DNA of 25,941 bases from contig JALXCS010000070.1 of assembly GCA_026990815.1 (NCBI GenBank), forward strand, positions 1 to 25,941, written 5' to 3'. Below the pieces are notes generated by a model. The model was given only the letters and a program-made list of their open reading frames with translations, did no database searches and had not been told where the DNA came from. The stretch comes from Methylomonas sp. GTDB lineage: Bacteria; Pseudomonadota; Gammaproteobacteria; Methylococcales; Methylomonadaceae. Made by a program: the position numbers and the translations under genes. Positions 15,738-25,165 of the stretch are shown here, piece after piece; within the stretch, counting starts at the first letter, position 1, and each line of letters starts with the position of its first letter.

Positions 15738-16900
15738 TCCGGTTTTCTCTTCGGTGTATTGGCATAAAGATTGGAAACTTCACTGTTAATTCTGAATAAC
15801 AACGCAATAGCTGCGCACATAATGATCATACTGCCTCCACCATAGCTCATCAGTGGTAAGGTAAGACCTTTGGTCGGTAGCATGCCCATGTTAACGCCAA
15901 TATTGACAAATGCCTGAAATCCAAACCAGATCCCTAAACCATAAGCCGCATAAGCATGAAAATCCTGGTCAGCCATTTCTGCTTTTATAGCAATTGTAAA
16001 AGCTCTCCAAACTAACAAGGAATAAAGAAAAATTACTGTTAGCACTCCAAACAAGCCCAGCTCTTCACTTAAAACAGAAAAGAGGAAATCGGTATGGGCT
16101 TCGGGCAAATAAAATAATTTCTGCAAACCCGATCCTAAACCTACACCCAGCCATTCACCCCGCCCAAATGCAATGAGTGCCTGGGTTAATTGGAATCCTG
16201 AATTTAATGGATCAGCCCAAGGGTCAATAAAACTAACAACCCTTAACATTCTGTATGGCTCTAAATAAATCAGCAATGCTGCAAGAATTACCAACGTGAC
16301 CAATAGAATAATAAATTGCCATATTTTCGCGCCGCTAATAAACATCATGCCTAATGCAATAGTTAAAATAACGACAGCGGAACCAAAATCCGGCTCTTTA
16401 AGTAATAAAAAACAACAAAACGCAAACAGCATTAATGGTTTGATCATTCCGTGGGAGGAGGTACGAACCGAGTCTTTATATTTAGTGACATAACCTGCCA
16501 TATAAATGACAGAGGTAAATTTAACGATTTCAGAAACCTGTATTCTCAGTCCTCCAAGCGATAACCACCTTACACTGCCGTTGACTTTAACCCCTAAGCC
16601 TGGAATCAACACCAAAACCAGCAAAGTCAGTCCTGCTAAAAATAACCAAGGATAAATTTTCTGCCAGAAAGACACGTTAATCATTAACACAATGGCACCT
16701 ACTACGAAGCCCAAACTAATATGAATAAGTTGTCTGACTGGATAATGCCAAGCATTTCCAGAGGTTTTGATGCCTAAATGTATGGTTGCAGAAGTCATGA
16801 TGATATAACCAATAATCAACAAACCTCCAAACACGAATAGCAATAAAGTATCGCTTTTGATGCAATCCAATATTGTCTGCTTAGGAGCATGTTTATTCAT
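15719..16900 (-). CDS. ftsW: Septal peptidoglycan polymerase FtsW (SEDS family)
   Basis: FtsW is the SEDS glycosyltransferase that polymerises lipid II at the septum together with FtsI. The 393-aa polytopic protein shows about ten membrane segments. It has the SEDS motifs GVKVNGSVRW (103-112), SEIVKF (123-128), the large periplasmic-loop motif PEAHTDFLFSVLSEELG (266-282), whose D271 corresponds to the essential aspartate of SEDS enzymes, and the C-terminal block from NIGVNMGMLPTKG to SYGGGS (333-357). Its position between murD and murG is the canonical one for ftsW rather than rodA. The ATG overlaps the murD stop as ATGA. Confidence 0.98.
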   Translation of the reverse strand: MNKHAPKQTILDCIKSDTLLLFVFGGLLIIGYIIMTSATIHLGIKTSGNAWHYPVRQLIHISLGFVVGAIVLMINVSFWQKIYPWLFLAGLTLLVLVLIPGLGVKVNGSVRWLSLGGLRIQVSEIVKFTSVIYMAGYVTKYKDSVRTSSHGMIKPLMLFAFCCFLLLKEPDFGSAVVILTIALGMMFISGAKIWQFIILLVTLVILAALLIYLEPYRMLRVVSFIDPWADPLNSGFQLTQALIAFGRGEWLGVGLGSGLQKLFYLPEAHTDFLFSVLSEELGLFGVLTVIFLYSLLVWRAFTIAIKAEMADQDFHAYAAYGLGIWFGFQAFVNIGVNMGMLPTKGLTLPLMSYGGGSMIIMCAAIALLFRINSEVSNLYANTPKRKPEWVTQS

Positions 16901-18267
16901 GCGGCTAGCTCCTTAACAGCTTTACTGAATAATTTACCGCGCTCCTTATAATTTTTAAACTGGTCGAGACTGGCACAGGCTGGTGATAAAAGCACGCAAT
17001 CGCCGCGACCGGCAAGTGTTGCTGCTTGATTAACCGCATCCCGCATAGATTTTGCAATTTTTGTAGGTATGGTATCAGTAATGATTTTTTGTATTAGTGG
17101 TGCATCTTTACCCATTAATACCACCGCTTTTACTTTTTTCTCAAGAATTGGTGCAAGTTCACGCATGTCAGCATTTTTGGCATCGCCTCCAGCAATCAAT
17201 ACGACCTTTCGATTCATGCCTTTCAGCGCTGCGACACAAGCGCCAACATTCGTTGCTTTCGAATCATTAATCCATGTAATTCCGTTTATTTCTGCAACTG
17301 CCTGCATCCTGTGATCCAGACCTTTGAAGCCTTTGAGTGCAGTCAACATAGCAGTTTCCGATAAACCGATCGCTTTTCCCAATGCCCAAGCCGCCAATGC
17401 ATTTGCAATGTTATGAGATCCGAAAAGAGGCAGTTCTTTGGTGTCCATAAAACATTGGCCATTTTCTGCAAGACATTCTCTTTCTTGCTTGATACTCAAA
17501 TGAAAATCTGCACCATTCTCAAGACCAAAGGTCAAAACCTCCCGGTCCGGTTCGATCATGCCAATGACAAAAGGGTCATCAGCATTAAGTATCATGACTC
17601 CTTCGCCGTTAAATATTTTTTGCTTTGCTTCCGCATATTCATTGATATTTGAATAACGATCCAGATGGTCTTCAGAAATGTTCAGAACAGTTGCCGCTGT
17701 GGGCTGCAGAAAATCAGTTCTCTCCAACTGAAAACTGGATAATTCAAGGACAAAAAGATCAATGTCAGGATCAATTAAATCGAGCGCCGGAGTTCCATAG
17801 TTACCTCCAATGGCAACATGCTTATCATCAGCTTCTGCCATTTTTGCGACCATACTGGTTACGGTACTTTTACCATTTGAGCCGGTAATTGCGACAACTG
17901 GAGCAGAAACAGAAACAGAGAACAAATCAATGTCACCAATCAATTGAATGTTGTTTGACAACGCATTTTGAATCACAGGATCTTTAAGTGAGATGCCAGG
18001 ACTAACAACAAGATGTGTTGCAGTAGCAAATGCCACCTTGTCAAATCCACCTGTAAATACAGCAACATCTGGCATTTCAGATAATAATTGATAATTCATG
18101 GGTGGATTTTTTCGGCTGTCAGTTAATGCGAAAGCAAAATCAAGTTTGTTCAGATAACGGGCAACTGAAAGTCCCGTGTGCCCCAAGCCAACAATTAATA
18201 TCTTGCTTGATTCAGGTGATAGCCCGAATGTTGACAATAATTTTTTGTGGACCGTTGTTTTATCCAT
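16897..18267 (-). CDS. murD: UDP-N-acetylmuramoyl-L-alanine--D-glutamate ligase
   Basis: MurD adds D-glutamate to UDP-MurNAc-L-Ala in the cytoplasm with ATP. The 456-aa protein has the N-terminal Rossmann motif VGLGHTGLS (26-34), the ATP loop GSNGKST (129-135), ELSSFQLE, LNISEDHLDRY and the C-terminal NDSKATN and LLSPACASLDQF motifs characteristic of MurD. A purine-rich caggtaagtt lies just before the ATG. It begins 3 nt after the mraY stop and overlaps ftsW by 4 nt. Confidence 0.98.
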   Translation of the reverse strand: MDKTTVHKKLLSTFGLSPESSKILIVGLGHTGLSVARYLNKLDFAFALTDSRKNPPMNYQLLSEMPDVAVFTGGFDKVAFATATHLVVSPGISLKDPVIQNALSNNIQLIGDIDLFSVSVSAPVVAITGSNGKSTVTSMVAKMAEADDKHVAIGGNYGTPALDLIDPDIDLFVLELSSFQLERTDFLQPTAATVLNISEDHLDRYSNINEYAEAKQKIFNGEGVMILNADDPFVIGMIEPDREVLTFGLENGADFHLSIKQERECLAENGQCFMDTKELPLFGSHNIANALAAWALGKAIGLSETAMLTALKGFKGLDHRMQAVAEINGITWINDSKATNVGACVAALKGMNRKVVLIAGGDAKNADMRELAPILEKKVKAVVLMGKDAPLIQKIITDTIPTKIAKSMRDAVNQAATLAGRGDCVLLSPACASLDQFKNYKERGKLFSKAVKELAA

Positions 18268-18270
18268 AAC

Positions 18271-19353
18271 TTACCTGAGTTTCAATGTTGCTAAACCAAT
18301 CAAAACCAAAATGACAGTAATAATCCAGAATCTGACAATAACCCTTGGTTCTGGCCATCCTTTCAATTCAAAATGGTGATGAATTGGCGCCATCCTGAAT
18401 ACTCGTTTGCCTGTTAATTTAAATGAAATAACCTGAACGATAACCGAAGCTGTTTCCATGACGAAAACACCTCCCATAATCAACAAAACCAGTTCCTGTC
18501 TGACCAGAACTGCTAATACACCTAATGCAGCCCCAAGCGCCAATGCTCCGACATCTCCCATAAACACCATTGCAGGATATGTGTTAAACCACAAAAAACC
18601 CAAGCCTGCACCGGTTAATGTGGCACTGAAAACGAATAATTCACCTGATTTGGGCAGAAAAGGAATTGCCAGATATTCAGAAAAATTTACATGACCTGAC
18701 AGATAGGCAAAAATCCCCAACGCAGCTGCAACCATGACTGTTGGCATAATGGCCAAGCCATCCAGTCCATCCGTTAAATTAACCGCATTGCTGAATCCGA
18801 CGATCATTAATGAAGTTAGCACTACATAAAACCAACCTAAATCTACTTTGACTTCTTTGAAAAAAGGCACAATATATTGTGTTTCTGCCGGTACCGTTGC
18901 TGTTTGGAATAAAAATACAGCGGCAGCAATTGCAATCAGCCACTGCCAGAAAAACTTTGCTTTTGCTGATAAGCCATCACTATTGCCCAGTTTAATTTTC
19001 TTGTAATCATCGACAAAACCGATGACACCGAAACCCATGGTGACAAGTAGCACCACCCATACATACCGGTTACTTAAATCAGCCCAAAGCAGAGTGCTGA
19101 AAGCAATAGCAACCAGAATTAAAGTTCCGCCCATTGTCGGCGTACCAGCTTTGTCCAAGTGACTTTCAGGTCCGCAGTCACGAACATTTTGACCAATATT
19201 GTTATTACTTAACCGGCGTATCATTGCCGGACCAATCATGAACGAAAAGACCAAAGCAGTTAAGGCCCCAAGGATGGCCCGGAAAGTTAAATACTGAAAA
19301 ACCCGGAAGCCGCTATCCAGGGTCATCAAATAATCAACCAGATATAACAGCAT
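18271..19353 (-). CDS. mraY: Phospho-MurNAc-pentapeptide transferase MraY
   Basis: MraY moves phospho-MurNAc-pentapeptide from UDP to undecaprenyl phosphate, forming lipid I in the inner membrane. The 360-aa length equals the typical value. Conserved motifs in order are KAGTPTMGG (68-76), FVDDYKK with the aspartates D115 and D116, NLTDGLDGLA from residue 192, FMGDVGALALG, and the HHHFELKGWPEPRV block near the C-terminus. About ten hydrophobic segments are visible. A strong ribosome binding site AAGGAGG (19370-19364) lies 10 nt upstream, inside the end of murF, so MraY translation does not depend on coupling alone. Confidence 0.99.
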   Translation of the reverse strand: MLLYLVDYLMTLDSGFRVFQYLTFRAILGALTALVFSFMIGPAMIRRLSNNNIGQNVRDCGPESHLDKAGTPTMGGTLILVAIAFSTLLWADLSNRYVWVVLLVTMGFGVIGFVDDYKKIKLGNSDGLSAKAKFFWQWLIAIAAAVFLFQTATVPAETQYIVPFFKEVKVDLGWFYVVLTSLMIVGFSNAVNLTDGLDGLAIMPTVMVAAALGIFAYLSGHVNFSEYLAIPFLPKSGELFVFSATLTGAGLGFLWFNTYPAMVFMGDVGALALGAALGVLAVLVRQELVLLIMGGVFVMETASVIVQVISFKLTGKRVFRMAPIHHHFELKGWPEPRVIVRFWIITVILVLIGLATLKLR

Positions 19354-19355
19354 AA

Positions 19356-20717
19356 TTACGCAGCCTCCTTAGCGAGTAAGGCTTCTGTGACTTTCTCCAT
19401 TTTTTGGGCTCTTGAGCCTTTAATTAATAAAGTCTCATTACCGGAAATTTCACCTAACAAAACTTCAATCAGCTCATCCTGTGTTGAAAAAAAAGAAGCT
19501 CCTTTACCAAAAGTACTGACAGTACTTTCAGCATCGGAGCCGACTGCTAACAATCGCACAACATTCCTTGATTTAATAAGCTGACCCAAATCTGCATGAA
19601 TTTTTTGGCTATTCGGACCAAGTTCCCCAAAGGCACCCAGAATAACCCAAGGGTTACCAGGACAATTTTGCAATACCTCCAAAGCCACCTCCAAAGATGA
19701 CGGGTTTGCATTATATGTATCATTGATAATAATATTTCCTTTTCCACTCACCAATGGCTCAAGTCTTCCGGCAACTGGTTTCATAGTGCCAAGTCCCTGT
19801 TCAATTTGTTCCAAAGGAATTTCCAAAGACAGACAAGCTGAAGTTGCTGCCAACGCATTCAGCACATTGTGTTTTCCGGCCAAACGTAATGAAACCAAAG
19901 TTTTCCTTTTGCTAGTTAACAAGTTGAATTTGGTTACAAAATGATTTTGTTCAATGCTGCTGGTGATTTCAGAAGCAGTAATATTCGCCATTGGTGAAAA
20001 GCCAAAAGAAATGACATTCCGGTTTCCTGCCACTTCCTGCCAGAACGGGAAAAATGGGTCATCAATATTCAGTACTGCGATTCCATGCTTAGGTAAGCAC
20101 TCAATTATTTCGGATTTTGCCTGGGCAATCCTCTCTGTACTTCCAAACCCCTCAAGATGCGCTGTACCAACATTTGTAATAATGGAAACATCAGGTTGAA
20201 CAAACTGTCCGGTATAGGCAATTTCCCCTGGATGATTGGCGCCCATTTCAATGACAGCGAAATCATGTTGATTATCAAGGCGCAACAAAGTCAAAGGAAC
20301 TCCAATGTCATTATTAAAATTACCTTGTGTGGATAACACCTGGCCATTGACTGACAATATGGCAGCCACCATTTCTTTAACAGTGGTTTTGCCATTACTT
20401 CCAGTAATTGCACAGACAGGTAAAGCCAGTTTGCTGCGAACTACTCCAGCTATTTTTGCCAGGGCCAAACGCGTATCTTGAACAATAATTTTTGGCAGCG
20501 GCGTGTCTACATTTCGTTCGACCAAGACAGCAGCCGCACCCGATTTTTCAGCTTGCTCAACAAAGTCATTACCATCAAAATTATCACCTTTGATGGCAAG
20601 ATATAAGTTTCCAGCTTGCAAAGTACGGGAATCAATACTGATTTTGTTAATGGCTACATCTGCCCCGGTTAACTCACCAGCAACAATTTCATTGATCTGT
20701 TGTAACGTCATCAACAT
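19356..20717 (-). CDS. murF: UDP-MurNAc-tripeptide--D-Ala-D-Ala ligase
   Basis: MurF attaches the D-Ala-D-Ala dipeptide made by Ddl, completing the UDP-MurNAc-pentapeptide. The 453-aa protein has the N-terminal IDSRTLQAGNLYLAIKG segment (28-44), the ATP loop GSNGKTT (106-112), EMGANHPGEI, NVGTAHLEGFGS, the NDTYNANPSS motif specific to MurF, and LGAFGELG. The ATG at 20717 overlaps the murE stop by 7 nt; a second ATG at 20711 overlaps it by one base (TGATG) and is also possible. The gene ends 2 nt before mraY. Confidence 0.98.
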   Translation of the reverse strand: MLMTLQQINEIVAGELTGADVAINKISIDSRTLQAGNLYLAIKGDNFDGNDFVEQAEKSGAAAVLVERNVDTPLPKIIVQDTRLALAKIAGVVRSKLALPVCAITGSNGKTTVKEMVAAILSVNGQVLSTQGNFNNDIGVPLTLLRLDNQHDFAVIEMGANHPGEIAYTGQFVQPDVSIITNVGTAHLEGFGSTERIAQAKSEIIECLPKHGIAVLNIDDPFFPFWQEVAGNRNVISFGFSPMANITASEITSSIEQNHFVTKFNLLTSKRKTLVSLRLAGKHNVLNALAATSACLSLEIPLEQIEQGLGTMKPVAGRLEPLVSGKGNIIINDTYNANPSSLEVALEVLQNCPGNPWVILGAFGELGPNSQKIHADLGQLIKSRNVVRLLAVGSDAESTVSTFGKGASFFSTQDELIEVLLGEISGNETLLIKGSRAQKMEKVTEALLAKEAA

Positions 20718-22189
20718 AGCTGCACCCTTTTTGCTTTAAGTGCTCCAATGGCAATTTCCTTGTCATTGAATGGATGTTTGATGCCTTTTATTTCCTGATA
20801 ATTTTCATGCCCTTTGCCCGCGATAAGCACTATATCATTATCATTTGCAGCACTAATGGTCTGGCAGATTGCAGATTTGCGATCATTGATCACAGTCACT
20901 TTATCCTTTGGACATCCTTCCAAAATTTCATTAATGATGATTTCGGGTTGTTCATATCGAGGGTTATCATCAGTTAAAACAACTTCGTCTGCCCATTGAG
21001 CTGCAATGCTACCCATCAAGGATCTTTTCCCTTTATCCCGGTCACCTCCGCAACCAAATACTACTGACAGCTTATTTCCACAGTGAGGTTTCAGAGATTT
21101 CAGGACCCGTTCCAAAGCATCAGGAGTATGCGCGTAATCAATGAATATTTGCAAGGAATGATGACTATCCGTTAAACGCTCCATTCTGCCACTGATAGAC
21201 ACAATTTTGTTCGATACTATTTCAACTATATCGGATAAGTTATCACCTGATGCCAGTAACGCGGAAATTACGGCCAGAATATTTTCCAGGTTAAACCCTC
21301 CAACCATCGGAGTATGTAAAGGATAAGAGCTGCCTTGCCAATGAAGCAGACAATCGATTCCTTTTAGGGTGTAACAAACATTACTGGCGGTAAGTACTCT
21401 TGGATTTCGCTGTGAATTATTTTGGCGGCTAAAACAAATAATTGCTGCACTTTTCGGTGATGTAGAAATAATCTCATCCGCATAAGGAATATCTTTATTA
21501 ACCACGACAAAATCTATTCCTGGAACCGCCAACAATTTTAATTTCGCCTGAACATACGCTTCCATCGAACCATGATAATCAAGGTGGTCACGGGTGATGT
21601 TAGTAAAAATTACACCTTTAAGCTCAATAGCATCGGTACGTCCCTGTTCGAGCCCGTGAGAAGAAACCTCCATAGTGACAGTTTGTTTATGCTGATCAAC
21701 AAAATACCGTAAAATTTTTTGTATGGTGATAACATCGGGCGTTGTGTTTTCAGTAATATTAAGATGATTTATTTCACCCCATCCCAAGGTACCGATAACA
21801 CCACAATCTGGTAATAGTTGTGCCAAAAGCTGGCTACAAGTGGTTTTGCCATTAGTGCCAGTAATACCTATAACTGATAACTTTTTTGAAGGAAAATCAT
21901 AAAATCTGGCAGCTATTAGTCCAAGCTTGTCTGACAAGCCATCAATTGCAATGTAAATCGGATCAGTAATTTTTGTATTTGATATCAGCTTAGAAGGCTC
22001 ATATAAAATAACTGCCGCGCCATTATTGATGGCTTGTTCCGCAAAATAAATTCCATGTTGTTTTGCCCCAGGAATGGCAATGAAAGCATATCCCAAAGCC
22101 ACCTTTCTGCTATCCAGAGTCAGACCTTTTACGTCAAGATCAATGATTGGCTTTTCTGTCTGATCAGTCAGCAGCTTTGATAGCATCAT
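20711..22189 (-). CDS. murE: UDP-MurNAc-L-Ala-D-Glu--meso-diaminopimelate ligase
   Basis: MurE adds the third residue of the stem peptide. The DNPR motif at 408-411 is characteristic of enzymes using meso-diaminopimelate, as expected for a Gram-negative cell. Other features of the 492-aa protein are LTLDSRKV (23-30), the ATP loop GTNGKTT (111-117), TTPD at 149-152, EVSSHGLEQGR, DHLDYHG (201-207), the C-terminal-domain DYAHTPDALE, FGCGGDRDKGKR, and AGKGHENYQ near the end. The first ATG overlaps the ftsI stop as ATGA and is followed directly by a second ATG, so the start may be one codon later. Confidence 0.98.
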   Translation of the reverse strand: MMLSKLLTDQTEKPIIDLDVKGLTLDSRKVALGYAFIAIPGAKQHGIYFAEQAINNGAAVILYEPSKLISNTKITDPIYIAIDGLSDKLGLIAARFYDFPSKKLSVIGITGTNGKTTCSQLLAQLLPDCGVIGTLGWGEINHLNITENTTPDVITIQKILRYFVDQHKQTVTMEVSSHGLEQGRTDAIELKGVIFTNITRDHLDYHGSMEAYVQAKLKLLAVPGIDFVVVNKDIPYADEIISTSPKSAAIICFSRQNNSQRNPRVLTASNVCYTLKGIDCLLHWQGSSYPLHTPMVGGFNLENILAVISALLASGDNLSDIVEIVSNKIVSISGRMERLTDSHHSLQIFIDYAHTPDALERVLKSLKPHCGNKLSVVFGCGGDRDKGKRSLMGSIAAQWADEVVLTDDNPRYEQPEIIINEILEGCPKDKVTVINDRKSAICQTISAANDNDIVLIAGKGHENYQEIKGIKHPFNDKEIAIGALKAKRVQLC

Positions 22190-23952
22190 GACGCATTCCT
22201 TGCTAATAATAATGACATCGTAGACTCGTCATCCGGGGCAATATTTAACACCCGCAACGCGCCACCCATAACCTTGGAAAATACCGGGCCAGCAACAAGC
22301 CCTCCGTAATAATGCTTACCGGAAGGTTCATCAATCAGTACAACTGTTACCAAGCGTGGATTGCTTGCAGGAGCCAAACCTGCAAAAATTGCCAGATAAC
22401 TATCAGTTGAATAGCCGCCTGCAATTGATTTTTTTACCGTTCCAGTTTTGCCGGCAACCCGATAGCCATCAATACGAGCCTGATAAGCGGTGCCATCTTT
22501 TTTAATAACCTGCTCCAGCATGCGCCGTACTTTTTTAGCCGTTTCAGCGCTCAACACCCGTCGCGCATCATTGTCTTCTTCTCTCCTAATTAACGATACA
22601 GAGTGAAGAATGCCGTCATCAGCTAACGCTGTATAGGCCCTTGCTAATTGAAGTACTGAAGTGGAAAGACTGTAACCAAATGATAATGTAGCTTTTTCAA
22701 AATCACTCCAGGTTTGATAGTCAAGTAAAAAACCGCTAGTTTCACCAGGAAATCCAATACCGGCAAGTTCACCAAAACCTAAATTATGATACGCACGCCA
22801 AAAATATTTGGAGGGCATCGCCAGAGCAATTTTGCTGGCGGCAACATTACTGGACTTTTTTAAAACTGTTGTTAAATCCAGGTCGCCATAGTTGTGAATG
22901 TCGTGGACAAGTCTTCTGCCAACTCTGAAAAAACCATGTGTTTCAATGATGACATCGGGACGAACAAACCCACCATCCAAAGCCGCAGCAACCACAAAAG
23001 GCTTAACCGTTGAACCGGGTTCAAATTTATCGGTAAATACCCGGTTACGAATGAATTTTAAATTTTTTTTGCCGTTAGGGTTAAAAGAAGGATAGTTGGC
23101 AGCAGCCAAAATATCACCATTTTTAGCATCTAGCATCACTAGAGACCCTGAATGTGCCTGATGTTCCTTGACTGCAAACTTTAATTCCCGATAGGCAAGA
23201 TATTGCAGTCGTTGATCTATCGTCAGGTGAAGATCCTGGCCTGGAACGGGGACAGTAATACTTTCAATATTTTCAATAATACGTCTTTTACCATCACGGA
23301 TCACTCGTTTGCTTCCAGGATGTCCTTTTAATGCATCTTCATACATCAGTTCCAAGCCTTCCTGACCTTTATCCTCATGATCAGTAAATCCTAGCAGGTG
23401 GGCGCTGACCTCGCCAGTCGGATAAAATCTTTTGAACTCCGGCTCAAAATATACACCGGGCAAATGCAAGGCTTTTACTTGACTGACTATAGCAGGACTT
23501 ACTCTGTGCTTTAGGTACGCAAATTTTCGGCCTGATTCTTGGGAAAAAGCTTTCACTATGTAGTGGGTCGGTTTTTTCAGTATTTTTGCAAGCTTTGCGA
23601 AAGTTGCGTTATTTAATTCAAAGCATCCCTGAGGTATATTTTTGGGTGTTACTTCGGCATACTCTTTACAAATTTGAGGATTAACCCAAACTGAATGCAC
23701 TGGTGTACTGATGGCAAGTGGCCTGTTATTTCTATCTAAAATTTCTCCACGGTAGGCGGGAACTGTTACCGTACTAATATGCCGCATATCACCTTTTTTT
23801 TGCAGAAATTGCTTGTTAAGCACTTGCAAATCAATTGCTCGCCCGATTAACATCGCCATTGCACCCATCATAAACGCAAACAACAGCCGCCTTCTCCAGG
23901 AAAAATCCGGCTGTGGATTATCAGCTTTTACTTGATGAGTAAAAAAGTACAT
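22186..23952 (-). CDS. ftsI: Septal peptidoglycan transpeptidase FtsI (PBP3)
   Basis: FtsI cross-links septal peptidoglycan and works with FtsW; it is the target of several beta-lactams. The 588-aa protein has a short cytoplasmic start, a membrane anchor at about residues 22-40, a pedestal domain including VPAYRGEILDRN (64-75), and a C-terminal penicillin-binding domain. The catalytic motifs are S314-TV-K317, S367-S-N369 and K502-TGT. Length matches the enteric protein exactly. The gene begins 6 nt after ftsL and overlaps murE by 4 nt. Confidence 0.98.
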   Translation of the reverse strand: MYFFTHQVKADNPQPDFSWRRRLLFAFMMGAMAMLIGRAIDLQVLNKQFLQKKGDMRHISTVTVPAYRGEILDRNNRPLAISTPVHSVWVNPQICKEYAEVTPKNIPQGCFELNNATFAKLAKILKKPTHYIVKAFSQESGRKFAYLKHRVSPAIVSQVKALHLPGVYFEPEFKRFYPTGEVSAHLLGFTDHEDKGQEGLELMYEDALKGHPGSKRVIRDGKRRIIENIESITVPVPGQDLHLTIDQRLQYLAYRELKFAVKEHQAHSGSLVMLDAKNGDILAAANYPSFNPNGKKNLKFIRNRVFTDKFEPGSTVKPFVVAAALDGGFVRPDVIIETHGFFRVGRRLVHDIHNYGDLDLTTVLKKSSNVAASKIALAMPSKYFWRAYHNLGFGELAGIGFPGETSGFLLDYQTWSDFEKATLSFGYSLSTSVLQLARAYTALADDGILHSVSLIRREEDNDARRVLSAETAKKVRRMLEQVIKKDGTAYQARIDGYRVAGKTGTVKKSIAGGYSTDSYLAIFAGLAPASNPRLVTVVLIDEPSGKHYYGGLVAGPVFSKVMGGALRVLNIAPDDESTMSLLLARNAS

Positions 23953-23958
23953 AGTTCG

Positions 23959-24225
23959 TTATGGCTTTATAAACACAATGTCCTTTTGTTTTGGAATAAC
24001 CATTGATAATTGGTTACGGGCTATGATTTCAACCCGATTATGCTCAGCCAATGTGGTTAGTTCCAATTGCAATCTCCCCCAATCGACTTCGTATTTATCC
24101 AATTGTTTTTCAATATTTTGTATATCTATAAACACTTGTCTTGAGCGATATTTGCAATAGACAACTGATAACGCAGAACCGACCAGGAGCGAAAGACTAG
24201 CTGCCAGTAATGTTTTTCCCTTCAT
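23959..24225 (-). CDS. ftsL: Cell division protein FtsL
   Basis: FtsL is a small bitopic division protein that forms a complex with FtsB and FtsQ and activates FtsWI. This 88-aa protein has almost no cytoplasmic tail (MKGKT), a membrane segment at about residues 5-24, and a periplasmic region with heptad-like spacing (IQNIEKQLDKYEVDWGRLQLEL) typical of the FtsL coiled coil. The C-terminal RVEIIARNQLSMVIP block fits the family. It is shorter than the enteric protein (121 aa), mainly at the N-terminus. The low sequence conservation of FtsL means position between rsmH and ftsI is an important part of the call. Confidence 0.93.
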   Translation of the reverse strand: MKGKTLLAASLSLLVGSALSVVYCKYRSRQVFIDIQNIEKQLDKYEVDWGRLQLELTTLAEHNRVEIIARNQLSMVIPKQKDIVFIKP

Positions 24226-24227
24226 AC

Positions 24228-25160
24228 TTATCTTTTTTCTGCTACCCGCAAAATTGCACTGCGTGATCTGATATTGTTTGTAACTTCCTGATGTGATGCA
24301 CGAAACGCTTTGCCTATTTTTTTTAGTCGACCTTTTTCGATATCGGCTTCTTTAATTGGAAGTCTTCCAATATTTTGTTTCGATCTGCTTTCATTCCGGA
24401 TGAATCTTTTCACAACTCTGTCTTCCAGTGAATGAAAGCAAATAACCATCAATCTGCCACCCGGTTTTAATACAGTTACAGCGTCTTCCAAAACAGTGGC
24501 CAGTTCATCCAATTCATGATTGATTGCTATCCTGATAGCCTGAAAACTTCGTGTTGCAGGATGCTTGTGTTTTTCCTTAACAGGAACTGCTTTTTCAATC
24601 AGCATCGCTAGCTGACGTGTAGTAGTTATTGGCTGCTGTTTTCGTTGCTCAACAACTGCGTTTGCTATGCGCCGGGCAAATCGTTCTTCCCCAAACTCAA
24701 ACAATACTTTAATCAAATCTTTTTCTGTCACTTCCTGCAGCCATTGAGCAGCTGAAATTCCAGTACTTTTGTCCATTCTCATGTCAAGCGGGCCATCATG
24801 CAAAAAACTAAATCCCCGTTGCGCATCGTCCAGCTGCGGAGAAGAAACGCCAAGATCCATTAGAATGCCATCTACTAACCCAATCCAATCAAGCTGTGTA
24901 ATCACTTTTTGTAATTGTGAAAACGGGCAGTGTTTCAAAATAAACCGCTGATCCCGTAACAATGTTCTTGCTTCTTCTGACTCTATTGCCTGTTCGTCCC
25001 TATCTAATGCCAATAATTTCCCGCTTGCACCTAGAGAGTGCAAAATCCCTCTGCTATGCCCGCCCCTGCCAAATGTGCAATCAACATAAATTCCTTCTTT
25101 GTTAATTACTAAATGCTGGATAGCTTCTTCCAGCATAACCGGAAGGTGTTCCATGGTCAT
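24228..25160 (-). CDS. rsmH: 16S rRNA (cytosine-1402-N4)-methyltransferase RsmH
   Basis: RsmH (MraW) methylates N4 of C1402 in the ribosomal P site. The 310-aa protein starts with the typical HLPVMLEEA and has the SAM-binding motif DCTFGRGGHS (27-36), DLGVSSPQLD (102-111), GFSFLHDGPLDMRMD (116-130), the RSFQAIRIAINHEL block, and ICFHSLEDRVVKRF. The C-terminal RSRSAILRVAEK is also conserved. The ATG at 25160 and another two codons in are both possible; neither has a clear Shine-Dalgarno, so translation may depend on coupling to mraZ, which ends 5 nt upstream. Confidence 0.97.
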   Translation of the reverse strand: MTMEHLPVMLEEAIQHLVINKEGIYVDCTFGRGGHSRGILHSLGASGKLLALDRDEQAIESEEARTLLRDQRFILKHCPFSQLQKVITQLDWIGLVDGILMDLGVSSPQLDDAQRGFSFLHDGPLDMRMDKSTGISAAQWLQEVTEKDLIKVLFEFGEERFARRIANAVVEQRKQQPITTTRQLAMLIEKAVPVKEKHKHPATRSFQAIRIAINHELDELATVLEDAVTVLKPGGRLMVICFHSLEDRVVKRFIRNESRSKQNIGRLPIKEADIEKGRLKKIGKAFRASHQEVTNNIRSRSAILRVAEKR

Positions 25161-25165
25161 AACAA

